NCBI RefSeq assembly: GCF_900089495.1
Contig: NZ_LT605203.1
Span: 4,342,778 to 4,406,777, forward strand
Reading direction: 5' to 3'
Length of the DNA stretch: 64,000 nucleotides
Source: Thiomonas sp. X19
GTDB taxonomy: Bacteria > Pseudomonadota > Gammaproteobacteria > Burkholderiales > Burkholderiaceae_C
Part shown: positions 28,507 to 37,450 of the stretch, one piece after another
Layout of the letters: each line of letters opens with the position of its first letter
How positions within the stretch are numbered: the stretch's first letter is position 1
The notes under the pieces: generated by a model
Told to the model about the DNA's origin: nothing
Database searches by the model: none
The model's input: the letters and a program-made list of their open reading frames with translations, nothing else
Translations under genes and position numbers: made by a program

Positions 28507-29910
28507 TCAGGGCTTGCCCGTGACCCCCAGGGTCGACAACGGAATGGCCTGCAGCATGCCGGCATTGGTGCCGTTGAAATAGGTGCCGCCGACGACCACA
28601 CCGTTCTGCGGGCCGTACCCGCCCTGGTGTGCGTTGTAGGTGTGGAGCACCGCGCCGCTGTCGCGGTCGAGGGTGAAGATTTCACCAGACGCGGTGGCCT
28701 GGATCAGCACCTTGCCAAAGATCACCGGGGCGCCTTTCATGCTCACCTTCAGCGGCTGCTGCCACAGAATCCTGCCGGTTTGCGCATCGACCGCGTACTC
28801 GGTATGCGTCACCGGGCTGCCGGTGTAGACCACGCCGTCGACCACGGTGGGCACGGCGTCCTTGTTGCGCGGCGGCGTTTTGCCCGCGCCCAGCTCGGTG
28901 CTCCAGACGATCTTGCCGGTCTTCAGATCGATGGCGAGTTCTTCCGACGCCGACTCCTTCGTGGCCTGTTGCGCGCTGGTGCGGGTTTCGATCTGGCCGA
29001 TGGCCAAGCCCTTGCCGTCCATCGCCCAGGTGCCATCGCCGGCGCTGCTGGAGAACACCAGCGGCGGCTCCACCGACCACAGCAGCTTGCCGGTGGCGGC
29101 ATCCAGGCCGTAGATCTTGCTCGGATGCGTGCCGCCCATCACCAGCACGCCGCGTGCCGGATCGAGCGTGGCCGAGGACATGCTGACGAAGGAGTGGATC
29201 GGCGTCCGCCAGGCCAGCTTGCCGGTGGCGGCATCCAGCGCGTAGGCATGACCGTCGCCGTTGCCGAACAGCAGCTTGCCCTGATACAGCGCCGGGGTCG
29301 GCATGTCCTCGCCCTTGGTTTTGTGCACCCAGACTTCATCCCCGGTTTTGGCGTCGAGCGCGTAGATCGCCGACACGCCATTGCCGCGGATCACCTGTGC
29401 GCCGGGCACACCGAACTGCTTGGCGTGGCTGTAGGCAAACACCGAATTGCCGGCACCGATGAACACCAGCGGGCGGCCGTCGATGGCGGCCACGATGGGC
29501 GTGGTCATGAGCTGGTTGTAGGCGTTGAAACTCCACGCCAGCTTGCCGCTATGGGCATCGACGGCGTAGATGTAGCCGTTGTCATTCGTGGCATAGACCA
29601 TGCCGTCCACCACCGCGACGCCGATGGGGAAGCCCACCAGATCGCGAATGATGGTGGAGTTGAGCACCTTGGCCTTGGCCGCATCGGCCGCACCGGGCAC
29701 CTGCCAAGTCCATGCCATGGCCGGAAAGTGCGACGGCACCACGGCGTTGTGGCCGGGGTTGAGCGCGTACATCGGCCATTGCGTCGGCGTGTCGGTGCTC
29801 GTTGCTGTCTGCGCGCTCGCTGCCGCACAAACGGCGCTGAGGGCCGCACAAAGTGCAAGCTGCCGTAAGTGCGGGCGCGCTAGGCGTGATGGGGCCAGGG
29901 TGCGTTTCAT
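28507..29910 (-). CDS. Exported PQQ-type beta-propeller protein, possibly sulfur-compound hydrolase
   Basis: The 467-residue product has a signal peptide (LALCAALSAVCAAASAQ) and repeated blades of the PQQ/quinoprotein type (IYAVDAHSGKLAWSF, IYALDAKTGDEVWVH, AYALDAATGKLAWRT, IYGLDAATGKLLWSV, YAVDAQTGRILWQQP). No full PQQ-dehydrogenase active-site set was identified, so the propeller may not bind PQQ. Tetrathionate hydrolases have this architecture. The gene lies directly downstream of a Tat-exported DsrE-like gene and the tsdBA pair, which makes a role in periplasmic sulfur oxidation plausible but unproven. Confidence 0.7.
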   Translation of the reverse strand: MKRTLAPSRLARPHLRQLALCAALSAVCAAASAQTATSTDTPTQWPMYALNPGHNAVVPSHFPAMAWTWQVPGAADAAKAKVLNSTIIRDLVGFPIGVAVVDGMVYATNDNGYIYAVDAHSGKLAWSFNAYNQLMTTPIVAAIDGRPLVFIGAGNSVFAYSHAKQFGVPGAQVIRGNGVSAIYALDAKTGDEVWVHKTKGEDMPTPALYQGKLLFGNGDGHAYALDAATGKLAWRTPIHSFVSMSSATLDPARGVLVMGGTHPSKIYGLDAATGKLLWSVEPPLVFSSSAGDGTWAMDGKGLAIGQIETRTSAQQATKESASEELAIDLKTGKIVWSTELGAGKTPPRNKDAVPTVVDGVVYTGSPVTHTEYAVDAQTGRILWQQPLKVSMKGAPVIFGKVLIQATASGEIFTLDRDSGAVLHTYNAHQGGYGPQNGVVVGGTYFNGTNAGMLQAIPLSTLGVTGKP

Positions 29911-29935
29911 TGGAATCTCCTCCTGATGGGTTGGA

Positions 29936-30718
29936 TCACTTGATGTACTGATATCCGGCCAATTGCAGTTCGGGAATCGTGCCCACCACGCCCGGCGTGA
30001 GCACGGCGCCGGGGATGAGATGGTTGGTGAACTCGGCTGCCATTTGCGGGTGGCTGAGCTTGTCGGGGTTGATGCCTTTTTTGTGCAGCCCGCGAGTGAG
30101 TTCCCAAATCGCGTTGTGGCAAGCGAGGAACACCGCGCCGCGACGTTGCAGCACCGTCACGCTGTTGTCGGCCGGGGAGAACACACCTTCGGGCGCCTCG
30201 TAGTCGCTGGGCTTATCGCTCGCGGCCTTCGGCTGCGTGATGAACACATTGCTCTTGAACTTGTCCTTGAGCATTTTGGGAAAGCCGTACTTGGCCCAAA
30301 TGGTGTCGTCATAGAGCGCGAGGTGCGCCGAGCCATGGGTGGCTGAAACTGAAAGAAAATCCGGGTGTTTCCACGACCAAATTTGCGCGTTCATCGCATT
30401 GCGCATCAAGTTCAGCCAGGGGCTTTCCAGATCGGTGTTGTCCCACAACTGCTTGGGGCCAGCCTTGTAGTCCAGCAGCAGCTTGAGCGCCTCGGCGTCC
30501 CAGTCGGAGGAGTCGGTCAAGATCATGGGCACGGTCTTGAAGTCACGCCGGCGCGGAGCTTTCGCCAGCGCATCGCTCAGGGCCTTGAGCTGGCCGGAGC
30601 CGGCAGGCTCAAGATTGGCAGCAGGGGCCGTTGCGGCCTGGGCGACGTTGTGGCTGGCGAGTGCAGCGCCGAGCGCCACGGTTCCGACTTGGGTGAAGAG
30701 TTGGCGGCGAGTTGTCAT
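29936..30718 (-). CDS. Tat-exported DsrE-like periplasmic protein
   Basis: The chosen ATG gives 260 residues starting MTTRRQLFTQVGTVALGAAL, a twin-arginine type signal cut near SHNVAQAA. The C-terminal part (VFLACHNAIWELTRGL, ending GTIPELQLAGYQYIK) matches the end of the two smaller DsrE-like proteins at 34708-35175 and 35515-35982 (CNNT motif, VPAGV/VPSGV, LQ..GY/W.YI). This Cys sits where sulfur-carrier DsrE proteins hold theirs. It precedes the beta-propeller gene by 25 nt. The longer upstream frame has no export signal. Confidence 0.65.
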   Translation of the reverse strand: MTTRRQLFTQVGTVALGAALASHNVAQAATAPAANLEPAGSGQLKALSDALAKAPRRRDFKTVPMILTDSSDWDAEALKLLLDYKAGPKQLWDNTDLESPWLNLMRNAMNAQIWSWKHPDFLSVSATHGSAHLALYDDTIWAKYGFPKMLKDKFKSNVFITQPKAASDKPSDYEAPEGVFSPADNSVTVLQRRGAVFLACHNAIWELTRGLHKKGINPDKLSHPQMAAEFTNHLIPGAVLTPGVVGTIPELQLAGYQYIK

Positions 30719-30944
30719 GGGGAATCTCCAGAAATTTGGATAGGAATGCGTCGCTGCAGCGAACAAGCTGCAGGGTTGCAGCAAAAACGCGGCGGAAAAA
30801 TAGCGACGAAGCTGCGCCGGAGCCTGAGGTGTTGTTCTCTGGCATCTGGGTTGCGCCGTGTCGTTGGATTGGGCTGATCGTGCATGTTTGACGGGCATCA
30901 ACCGGCCTTTGATGAGCCCGCATTGCGCAGGCCTGGGGCAGGTG

Positions 30945-31913
30945 TCAGTTCTTTTTTGGCGGGCCGATATCGCCCAGCACCTTGCCGTTGATGGTCTGCC
31001 CGTAGAGGCTGAACTTGCTGTCGTGGAATTTGGCGCGGGTGGCCGCGACCGATCCCTGCCAGCGAGGGTCTTGCGGGCGCTCTTGGGCGTCCATGTAATA
31101 GGCCACGTCCCAGGCCTCCTGGGGCGTCAGGCTGTAGCTCTGGCCGTAGGGCATATTGGCGTGGATGAAGGCCGCGGCGTTCTTGATGCTGCCCATGCCC
31201 GCGCCCCAGTTGAACGACTTGGCGCCCCACAAGGGCGGGAACACGGTCTGGCCATCGACATACCGGCCTTCGCCGTTGGCGTTGTGGCACACAGCGCACT
31301 GGGCCTGGTAGACGGCTTTGCCGCGCACATAGTCGGGCGGCAAAGACGCTGCGGCGAGCTTGGGATAACCGCGTCCCGCAACCGGCTCATCCGTCGGCAG
31401 GCCCTTGGCCAGCCAGTAGGAATAGGCCTGCAGCGCCACCAGAGTCTTGCTGCCCAGCGGCGGCGGTGTGCCGTTCTCGCTGAAGTGGAAACAGCCCTGC
31501 AGGCGCTCCTCGAAGGTGTTGACCTTCTTGTTTTTGCTGCGGTAGGCGGGGTAGCTGACGTAGGCGGCCCACATCGGTGCCGAACCAGCCATGCGCCCGG
31601 CGTCGGTGTGGCAGTTGACGCAGCTCAGGGTGTTGCCGATGTACTTGCCAGCGTACTTGGGGGTGTCGAGAAAGATGTCGCGGCCGAGCTTGATCGCTTT
31701 GCCGAAGTCGTCGTTCGGAATGGCGCTTTCCGGCGGCGGCTGAAAGGTGGCGCCAGTGCCCACGGCAGCGTTGATCGCTGATTTCGGTACGGCCGCAACA
31801 TCAGCGGCGAGAGCCGTCGCGCCGGCGGCGAGAGTGGCGGCTAGCAGGCCAAACGCCAGCGCAGGCCGGAGCAGCGGGTTTCTTGCAGACGGGGCGGTGC
31901 AAGCGAGTGTCAT
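30945..31913 (-). CDS. tsdA: Diheme cytochrome c, thiosulfate dehydrogenase TsdA-like
   Basis: The product (322 residues from the ATG with GGAG 7 nt upstream) has a signal segment (LAFGLLAATLAAGATALA) and two CxxCH heme sites, CVNCH (in NTLSCVNCHTDAGR) and CAVCH (in YQAQCAVCHNANGEG). A Cys in LQGCFHFSENGTPPP corresponds to the region of the unusual heme Cys ligand described for TsdA. TsdA oxidises two thiosulfate to tetrathionate in the periplasm. An earlier in-frame ATG overlaps the tsdB stop, but the spacing of the Shine-Dalgarno sequence favours the later one. A 226-nt gap separates it from the next gene. Confidence 0.75.
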   Translation of the reverse strand: MTLACTAPSARNPLLRPALAFGLLAATLAAGATALAADVAAVPKSAINAAVGTGATFQPPPESAIPNDDFGKAIKLGRDIFLDTPKYAGKYIGNTLSCVNCHTDAGRMAGSAPMWAAYVSYPAYRSKNKKVNTFEERLQGCFHFSENGTPPPLGSKTLVALQAYSYWLAKGLPTDEPVAGRGYPKLAAASLPPDYVRGKAVYQAQCAVCHNANGEGRYVDGQTVFPPLWGAKSFNWGAGMGSIKNAAAFIHANMPYGQSYSLTPQEAWDVAYYMDAQERPQDPRWQGSVAATRAKFHDSKFSLYGQTINGKVLGDIGPPKKN

Positions 31914-31948
31914 GACGAGTCTCCGCGGAATAGAGTGGGCCTGCGGCA

Positions 31949-32662
31949 TCAATGCGTCTTCACGGCCATGGGCTTTTGCGCCGCCAGCCAGATGGCCACC
32001 GCTTGGGCATCCGCATCGCTTAGGCGCAGGGCGATGGTGTGCATCAGTCCTTGCGGGTCGTTATGCCGACTGCCGTCCTTCCAGGCCTTGATCTGGGCCT
32101 CGATATAGCCCGCAGGCTGGCCCACGAGGGGCGGGAAGTTGGGCGCAACGCCCACGCCGCCTGGCCCGTGGCAGCGGAAGCACGAAGCAATACCCACGCT
32201 CCAGTCGCCGCGCTCGGCAAGGCGCTGACCCAGTTCAGCCTGGGCTGCAGCAGGCATGGGGCCGTAGGCGAGCGTGGGTGGCAGCAGGCTGCTGTAGTAG
32301 TGCGCAATCGCGGTGATCTGGCCGTCGTTCAAACCCTTGGCCATCGGGCTCATCAGGCCGTTGACCCGCGTGCCGCGCGTAAAGCTGTGCAATTGCTGGG
32401 CGATGTAGACCGCTGGCAGCCCGGCCAGCCGGGGATAGCCTGCCGCGGTATTGCCCTCGCCCTTGGCGCCGTGGCAGGCGATGCAGGTGGAGATGATGGC
32501 AGGAACTGCGCTGCCAGCGCCATGCAGGGCAGGCTCGGTGGCGCTGGGTGCGGCGGCAAAACTGGCGACAGCAGGCCCCATCAGGGCGAAGGCGGTGGCA
32601 AGGAAAAGCCCTGATCTTGAGCTGCTGAACCGGAACTGGCGGGTGGCGAGCTTGGTTTTCAT
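31949..32662 (-). CDS. tsdB: Diheme cytochrome c4-like protein, TsdB-like
   Basis: The 237-residue product has a signal peptide (GLFLATAFALMGPAVASFAA) and two CxxCH sites, CIACH (TCIACHGAKGEG) and CFRCH (SCFRCHGPGGVGV), each followed by the cytochrome c4 pattern (YPRLAGLPAVYIAQQL, FPPLVGQPAGYIEAQI). In TsdBA pairs this protein takes electrons from TsdA and passes them to terminal oxidases. It starts the minus-strand cluster; 35 nt separate it from tsdA. Confidence 0.75.
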   Translation of the reverse strand: MKTKLATRQFRFSSSRSGLFLATAFALMGPAVASFAAAPSATEPALHGAGSAVPAIISTCIACHGAKGEGNTAAGYPRLAGLPAVYIAQQLHSFTRGTRVNGLMSPMAKGLNDGQITAIAHYYSSLLPPTLAYGPMPAAAQAELGQRLAERGDWSVGIASCFRCHGPGGVGVAPNFPPLVGQPAGYIEAQIKAWKDGSRHNDPQGLMHTIALRLSDADAQAVAIWLAAQKPMAVKTH

Positions 32663-32997
32663 GGGCGGCGGCTCCAGGACTTCAGGGGAAACCCGGTATA
32701 GCTTAGGCGCAGAGTCAGTTCTGAGGTGTTACGAAAGTTGTGCGGCATGTCTTGGCATGACGGCATTCGCAATGCTGTCCTTCGGTGGGGGCAACGAGGC
32801 CTGGTTGGGCTGGCAAGTCACCCAAGCTTAGGGAAACATGGTCGCCATGTCGTACGCAATGTTTGCGTCACGGCCATCAATTTTTCCGATAGACGCCGCG
32901 CATGCCAGCCCGCAGTTTGCGACAATGAACGCTGAACCCTTCCGCGAACGTGGCGGCTGCGCGGCATGGCCCCAGCTGTTCTCATCCAGGCACCACC
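32663..32997. other. Divergent gap between tsdB and proA
   Basis: These 335 nt separate two divergent genes and must hold both promoters. I found no RNA gene, repeat or convincing boxes; a small TATACC-like element lies near the tsdB side on the minus strand. Confidence 0.4.
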
Positions 32998-34293
32998 ATG
33001 ATGCAAGTCGCCGACGATTCCATTCACGCCCTGGTCACCGACATCGGCGCTCGTGCGCGCACCGCTTCGCGCGCCATGGCGCGCGCCTCCACCGCGGCCA
33101 AGAACAGCGCCTTGCTGGCCTTGGCCGGCTTGATTCACGAGCATGCCGCCGAACTGCGCGATGCCAATGCGCTGGATCTGGGCGCCGCGCGCGCCGCCGG
33201 GTTGGAAGCGGCCTTCGTCGATCGGCTCACGCTGGGCGACAAGGTCGTCGCGCAAATGGCCGAGAGCTGCGAGCAAGTCGCCGCGCTGCCCGACCCCATC
33301 GGCGAAATGACCGATCTGCGCCGCCGCCCCAGCGGCATCACCGTCGGCCGCATGCGTGTGCCGCTCGGCGTGTTCGGCATGATTTACGAGAGCCGCCCCA
33401 ACGTCACCATCGAGGCCGCCTCGCTGGCCATCAAGTCGGGCAACGCCGTCATCCTGCGCGGCGGCTCCGAGGCCATCCACAGCAATCGCGCGCTGGCCGC
33501 CCTGGTGGCGTTGGCGCTGGTGGAGGCCGACCTTCCTGCCGATGCCGTGCAGCTCGTGCCCACCACCGACCGCGCCGCCGTGGGCGCACTGATCACCATG
33601 CCGCAGTATGTGGACGTCATCATTCCGCGCGGCGGCAAGGGGCTGATCGAGCGCATCAGTGCCGAAGCCCGCGTGCCGGTGATCAAACACCTGGACGGCA
33701 ACTGCCATGTGTATGTGGACGCCGAGGTCGATCTCGACATGGCCGTGCGCGTCACCGACAACGCCAAGACCCAGCGCTACAGCCCTTGCAACGCCGCCGA
33801 ATCACTGCTGGTGGCGCGCGATGCAGCGGCCCATTTCCTGCCCCGCATCGGCACCGTGTTCGCGCAAAAAGGCGTGGAAATGCGCTGCTGCGCCGACAGC
33901 CGCGCCTTGCTGCAGGCCGTGCCCGGCGCCGCGCCGCTGCTGCGCGACGCCACCGAGGCCGACTGGGGCACCGAGTACCTCGCGCCCATCATCTCCATCA
34001 AGCTGGTGCCGGACGTGGATGCGGCCATTGCCCATATCAACCGCTACGGCTCGCAGCACACCGACACCATCCTCACCTCGAACCACGCGCATGCCATGCG
34101 CTTTGTGCGCGAGGTCGATTCCGCCACGGTGATGATCAACGCCTCCACCCGTTTTTCCGACGGTTTCGAATTCGGCCTGGGCGCCGAGATCGGCATTTCC
34201 ACCGACAAGTTTCACGCGCGTGGCCCCGTCGGGCTGGAAGGCCTCACCAGCCAGAAATGGATGGTGCTGGGCGACGGCGAAATTCGCACCTGA
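32998..34293 (+). CDS. proA: Glutamate-5-semialdehyde dehydrogenase
   Basis: ProA reduces glutamyl-5-phosphate to glutamate semialdehyde in proline synthesis. From the tandem ATGs at 32998/33001 the product is about 430 residues ([19 protein letters not shown]). Landmarks are the NADP-binding part [20 protein letters not shown], the catalytic Cys in [14 protein letters not shown] and the C-terminal [23 protein letters not shown] further upstream adds residues outside the family. It is divergent from tsdB. Confidence 0.95.
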   Translation: MMQVADDSIHALVTDIGARARTASRAMARASTAAKNSALLALAGLIHEHAAELRDANALDLGAARAAGLEAAFVDRLTLGDKVVAQMAESCEQVAALPDPIGEMTDLRRRPSGITVGRMRVPLGVFGMIYESRPNVTIEAASLAIKSGNAVILRGGSEAIHSNRALAALVALALVEADLPADAVQLVPTTDRAAVGALITMPQYVDVIIPRGGKGLIERISAEARVPVIKHLDGNCHVYVDAEVDLDMAVRVTDNAKTQRYSPCNAAESLLVARDAAAHFLPRIGTVFAQKGVEMRCCADSRALLQAVPGAAPLLRDATEADWGTEYLAPIISIKLVPDVDAAIAHINRYGSQHTDTILTSNHAHAMRFVREVDSATVMINASTRFSDGFEFGLGAEIGISTDKFHARGPVGLEGLTSQKWMVLGDGEIRT

Positions 34294-34326
34294 CGCAACT
34301 GAGCTGCTGCACCTGCACAAACCTCC

Positions 34327-34611
34327 ATGACACCTCAGCATCTCACCGGCATCATCACCCTGCCCACTCTGCTGCGCATCACCGCGGCCATTGGCATGGG
34401 CGTCGGCGTGGTCAACGCCGCCATCGCCGTGGGGCTTTATTGGCGGGAACTCGGTCCGGGCCAAGTGCTCGGTCTGTTCCTGGGCGCTGTGTTGTTCAAT
34501 GCCCTGGCCCTGATGTTCGCCACCTTGGTGGGCTACTGGCCTTACCGCGCCTTGGCGCGGCGCCGTCGCTGGAGCTTGCATCGCATCAGCTTGCGCCCGC
34601 TACCGCCCTGA
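34327..34611 (+). CDS. Small inner-membrane protein, unknown function
   Basis: A 94-residue frame with two predicted membrane segments (LRITAAIGMGVGVVNAAIAV and VLGLFLGAVLFNALALMFAT) and a basic C-terminal tail (RALARRRRWSLHRISLRP). It begins 33 nt after proA on the same strand, so it is probably translated from the proA message. I recognise no family. The even hydrophobic pattern supports a real gene more than a chance frame. Confidence 0.55.
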   Translation: MTPQHLTGIITLPTLLRITAAIGMGVGVVNAAIAVGLYWRELGPGQVLGLFLGAVLFNALALMFATLVGYWPYRALARRRRWSLHRISLRPLPP

Positions 34612-34707
34612 GCTGCCGGCGCTCTCCCCAAACCGGTCCCAGTCACCAACCCAAGCCGGGCCCACCCGGCGACCGAGCCGCACCTTGCTGCCTTTGGAGA
34701 ATCAAGC

Positions 34708-35175
34708 ATGAACCCTCGTGATCGCCTCAAATTTCTCGGCGCCGGTCTCGCCAGCCTTGGCGCCGCAGGGCTGGCCCAGGCCCAAAGCCAAGGGCCGGTG
34801 ACGGCCCAGGCTATTTCCAGCGAGCCGTGGAAAGTGGCCATGCAGATGAGCGACGGCCTGGAGCAGGCCTACGAAGGCCTGATCAACATCCAGAACGTGC
34901 TGCAGCTCGATCCCAAGATGCGCTTCATCGTCGTGGGCTACGGCAAGGCCATCCACTTCCTGCTGAATGGCACCAAGACCCCGCAAGGCGCGCTGTTCGA
35001 GGGGCTGATCGGCGATCTGGCCAACCAGGGCGTGCAGTTCAAGGCCTGCAACAACACCATGACCTTCCTCAAGATTCCCAAGGAGCGGCTGGTGCTCGAA
35101 GCCACCCTCGTGCCGGCCGGGGTGTACGAACTGGTCAAGCTGCAGTCCGAGGGCTGGTACTACATCAAGCCCTGA
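34708..35175 (+). CDS. Exported DsrE-family protein 1
   Basis: The 155-residue product has an export signal with an Arg-containing start (RDRLKFLGAGLASLGAAGLA) and a DsrE-like fold: MRFIVVGYGKAIHFLLNGT, the conserved Cys motif FKACNNTMTFL and the end LVPAGVYELVKLQSEGWYYI. DsrE-type proteins bind and relay sulfur; exported ones occur near thiosulfate-oxidising genes. It is the first of two tandem paralogues, with a terminator about 220 nt after its stop. Confidence 0.8.
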   Translation: MNPRDRLKFLGAGLASLGAAGLAQAQSQGPVTAQAISSEPWKVAMQMSDGLEQAYEGLINIQNVLQLDPKMRFIVVGYGKAIHFLLNGTKTPQGALFEGLIGDLANQGVQFKACNNTMTFLKIPKERLVLEATLVPAGVYELVKLQSEGWYYIKP

Positions 35176-35393
35176 TTCGGCAGCTTTTCGTCTGCGCTCC
35201 CTCGCGCTTCCTGGCGCCGCGCCAAAAAATTGGACAAGACGCAATCGTGGTCGCTCGACCATTCCTTGGCTGCCATCAAATCCCAGGCAACCGAATGGTG
35301 GTGATCAACATCTGCCGTCGCAACGCCAGCCCGAATTTCCACTCGGTGAGCGTTACACCTGGTTGTGTTTCATGGCAAACGCTTGCATCATCG

Positions 35394-35420
35394 CCGCAGG
35401 CATTGGCCTGCGGCTTTTTG
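35394..35420 (+). terminator. Intrinsic terminator between the two DsrE-like genes
   Basis: A perfect 8-bp stem CCGCAGGC/GCCTGCGG with a 4-nt loop is followed by CTTTTTG on the plus strand. It lies in the 339-nt gap between the two DsrE-like genes, which otherwise holds no gene I can support. It should end the transcript of the first gene, so the second gene, with its own GAGGAG ribosome site, needs its own promoter. Confidence 0.75.
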
Positions 35421-35514
35421 CCATCGCTTTGTCGGGTGCCGGCATGTCCCACTCCGCCTGCCCAGCAACCGTCCAAGAACACATCCCCCTACTGCTGAAT
35501 CGAGGAGACTTGCC

Positions 35515-35982
35515 ATGACATCCACGCCCACCCCCATCCGTCGCAAAGTGCTGCTGGCATCGGCCGCTGCAGGTGCTGCGGCGTTCTCCACCAGCGCCCG
35601 GGCCGCCGGCCGTGCCGACGCGGATGGCCCGGTCAGGGTGGTCTATCACATCACCCAGGGTGACGCGCAAGCCTCGCGCTGCCTGGGCAATGTGCGCAAT
35701 CACCTCTCCGCCGAGCCCACGGCCAAGATCGTGGTTGTGGGTAACGGCGCCGGCATCGACTTCATGCTCAACGGCGCGGTCGACGGAAAAGGTGCCGAGT
35801 TCGCCGGGCTGGTCGGCGGCCTGGCCTCGCAAGGGGTGTCGTTCCGGGTTTGCAACAACACCCTGACCAATCGCAAGATTGCCAAAGACCGCGTGTTGCT
35901 CGACGCTTCCATCGTCCCCTCCGGCGTGTCCGAAGCGGCCAATCTGCAATACCGCGAGGGTTACGCCTATATCTGTCCTTGA
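35515..35982 (+). CDS. Exported DsrE-family protein 2
   Basis: From the ATG with GAGGAG 7 nt upstream, the product is 155 residues. It has a Tat-like signal (PIRRKVLLASAAAGAAAFST) and a DsrE-type body (TAKIVVVGNGAGIDFMLNGA, Cys in FRVCNNTLTNRKI, end VPSGVSEAANLQYREGYAYI). It is a clear paralogue of the protein at 34708-35175 and more distantly of the one at 29936-30718. The longer frame upstream has no fitting start. Confidence 0.8.
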   Translation: MTSTPTPIRRKVLLASAAAGAAAFSTSARAAGRADADGPVRVVYHITQGDAQASRCLGNVRNHLSAEPTAKIVVVGNGAGIDFMLNGAVDGKGAEFAGLVGGLASQGVSFRVCNNTLTNRKIAKDRVLLDASIVPSGVSEAANLQYREGYAYICP

Positions 35983-36044
35983 TGGCGCCATCGCGCATCC
36001 CTCGTGGTTGACGCCATGCGTGCGGCGCTGCATCATCGCGCCGC

Positions 36045-37436
36045 GTGAACATCGCCATCGAAACCACCGCCGCCATCCGGCCTGACGCTCGCTCGCCGAC
36101 GGTCGCGCGGCGTCCCTTGCACCTCGACCTTCGAGCTGCCGCCGATTTGCTCGGCTGCGTCCTGACGGGGCAATCCCTCGCTTCGGCGCTGCCCCAGCTC
36201 GCCAAGACTGGACACTGGAGCGCGGCCGAACGCGGCGCGGCGCAGGCCCTCAGCTTCGAGGTTTTGCGTGGCCTCGGCCGGGCGCAGGCCTTGCTCGCTG
36301 CGCTGCACCCCAAGCGCATCAAGCCACCCGAACTCGAACAGTTGCTACTGGTCGCCATCGCATTGTTAAGCGCCCCCCGCAGTCCGCAAGCGGACTCCCT
36401 CGGCGCCCCGCCTCTCTATCCCGATCACACCTTGATCAACCAGGCGGTGCAGGCTTGTGTCTTGAGGCCCAAGACCCGGCATGCGCGCGGCCTGGTCAAT
36501 GCCTTGCTGCGCCGCTTGCAAACCGAGCGCGAAAACCTGCTGCAAGCAGTGATGCAAGGAGACCCCGCGCGCTACAACCATCCGGATTGGTGGGTGCAGC
36601 GCATGCGCGCGGCGTACCCGCAGGATTGGGCGAACTTGCTGGACCTTGCCGCCCAGCGCCCGGCCATGACCCTGCGCGTGAATGCCCGCTGGGGCGACCG
36701 CGGCGCCTACCTCGCCTTGCTGCGGGCGCAGGGCATGGAGGCCGCCGCGCCCGCAACTCCCGGACTGGAACAGGCGCTGATCCTGCACAGGCCCGTGCCG
36801 GTGCAGGACTTGCCGCTGTTCGACGTTGGCGCCGTGAGCGTGCAAGATGCGTCCGCCCAGTTCGCCGCCGGCCTGCTGGATGCCCGGGATGGCATGCGTG
36901 TGCTCGACGCCTGCGCCGCTCCGGGCGGGAAGACGGCCCATATCCTGGAGCGTGCCGATTGCGAGGTGCTGGCGCTGGACCACGACGCCACGCGCGCCGA
37001 GCGCATCGGTGCCACGCTCGCGCGCCTGCGCCTGCCGCAGGCGCAGGTCGTTGCCGCCAACGCCGCACAGACGGCGTCGTGGTGGGATGGCCGCGCGTTC
37101 GACCGCATCCTGCTCGATGCGCCCTGCAGCGCCTCCGGCATCGTGCGCCGCCACCCCGACATCCGCTGGCTGCGCCAGGATGCCGACATCCCCGCGCTGG
37201 CCGTGCAGCAAGCGGCTTTGCTGGAAGCGCTTTGGCCTCTTTTGGCTCCTGGCGGGCAGCTGCTTTACGCCACATGTTCGGTGTTTCCTGAAGAGGGCAG
37301 CGAGCAAGCTGCGGCCTTCCTGCGGCGGCATGACGATGCGTTAGCATGGACCGCGCCAGGGCAAATCCTCCCGAGTCGCTCGCCTGAACGCGATGGCTTT
37401 TACTACGCCCTGTTTGCCAAGCGCACCGAACACTGA
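36045..37436 (+). CDS. rsmB: 16S rRNA (cytosine-967-C5)-methyltransferase RsmB
   Basis: RsmB methylates C967 of 16S rRNA. The 463-residue product begins at GTG (NIAIETTAAIRPDARS), has a NusB-like N-terminal RNA-binding domain to about residue 145 and a Rossmann methyltransferase core. The core has the SAM loop VLDACAAPGGKTAHILE, the Pro-Cys motif LLDAPCSASGIVRRHPD and the catalytic Cys in LLYATCSVFPEEG. A short palindromic repeat (36381-36396) is read through in the N-terminal domain. It is followed closely by a DUF4390 gene. Confidence 0.95.
   Translation: MNIAIETTAAIRPDARSPTVARRPLHLDLRAAADLLGCVLTGQSLASALPQLAKTGHWSAAERGAAQALSFEVLRGLGRAQALLAALHPKRIKPPELEQLLLVAIALLSAPRSPQADSLGAPPLYPDHTLINQAVQACVLRPKTRHARGLVNALLRRLQTERENLLQAVMQGDPARYNHPDWWVQRMRAAYPQDWANLLDLAAQRPAMTLRVNARWGDRGAYLALLRAQGMEAAAPATPGLEQALILHRPVPVQDLPLFDVGAVSVQDASAQFAAGLLDARDGMRVLDACAAPGGKTAHILERADCEVLALDHDATRAERIGATLARLRLPQAQVVAANAAQTASWWDGRAFDRILLDAPCSASGIVRRHPDIRWLRQDADIPALAVQQAALLEALWPLLAPGGQLLYATCSVFPEEGSEQAAAFLRRHDDALAWTAPGQILPSRSPERDGFYYALFAKRTEH
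36381..36396. repeat. Short palindromic repeat inside rsmB
   Basis: AGTCCGCAAGCGGACT is a 7-bp inverted repeat preceded by CGCCCCCCGC and followed by CC. It differs from the copy in gspN (18491-18506) at one central base. It encodes part of PRSPQADSLGAPP, an insertion in the NusB-like domain. Confidence 0.75.
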
Positions 37437-37450
37437 AACCACCCCTTCGC

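Noticed and set aside
28507..29910. Firm call as tetrathionate hydrolase
   Set aside because: The fold and context fit, but many PQQ-type propellers share these blades; sequence alone does not decide it.
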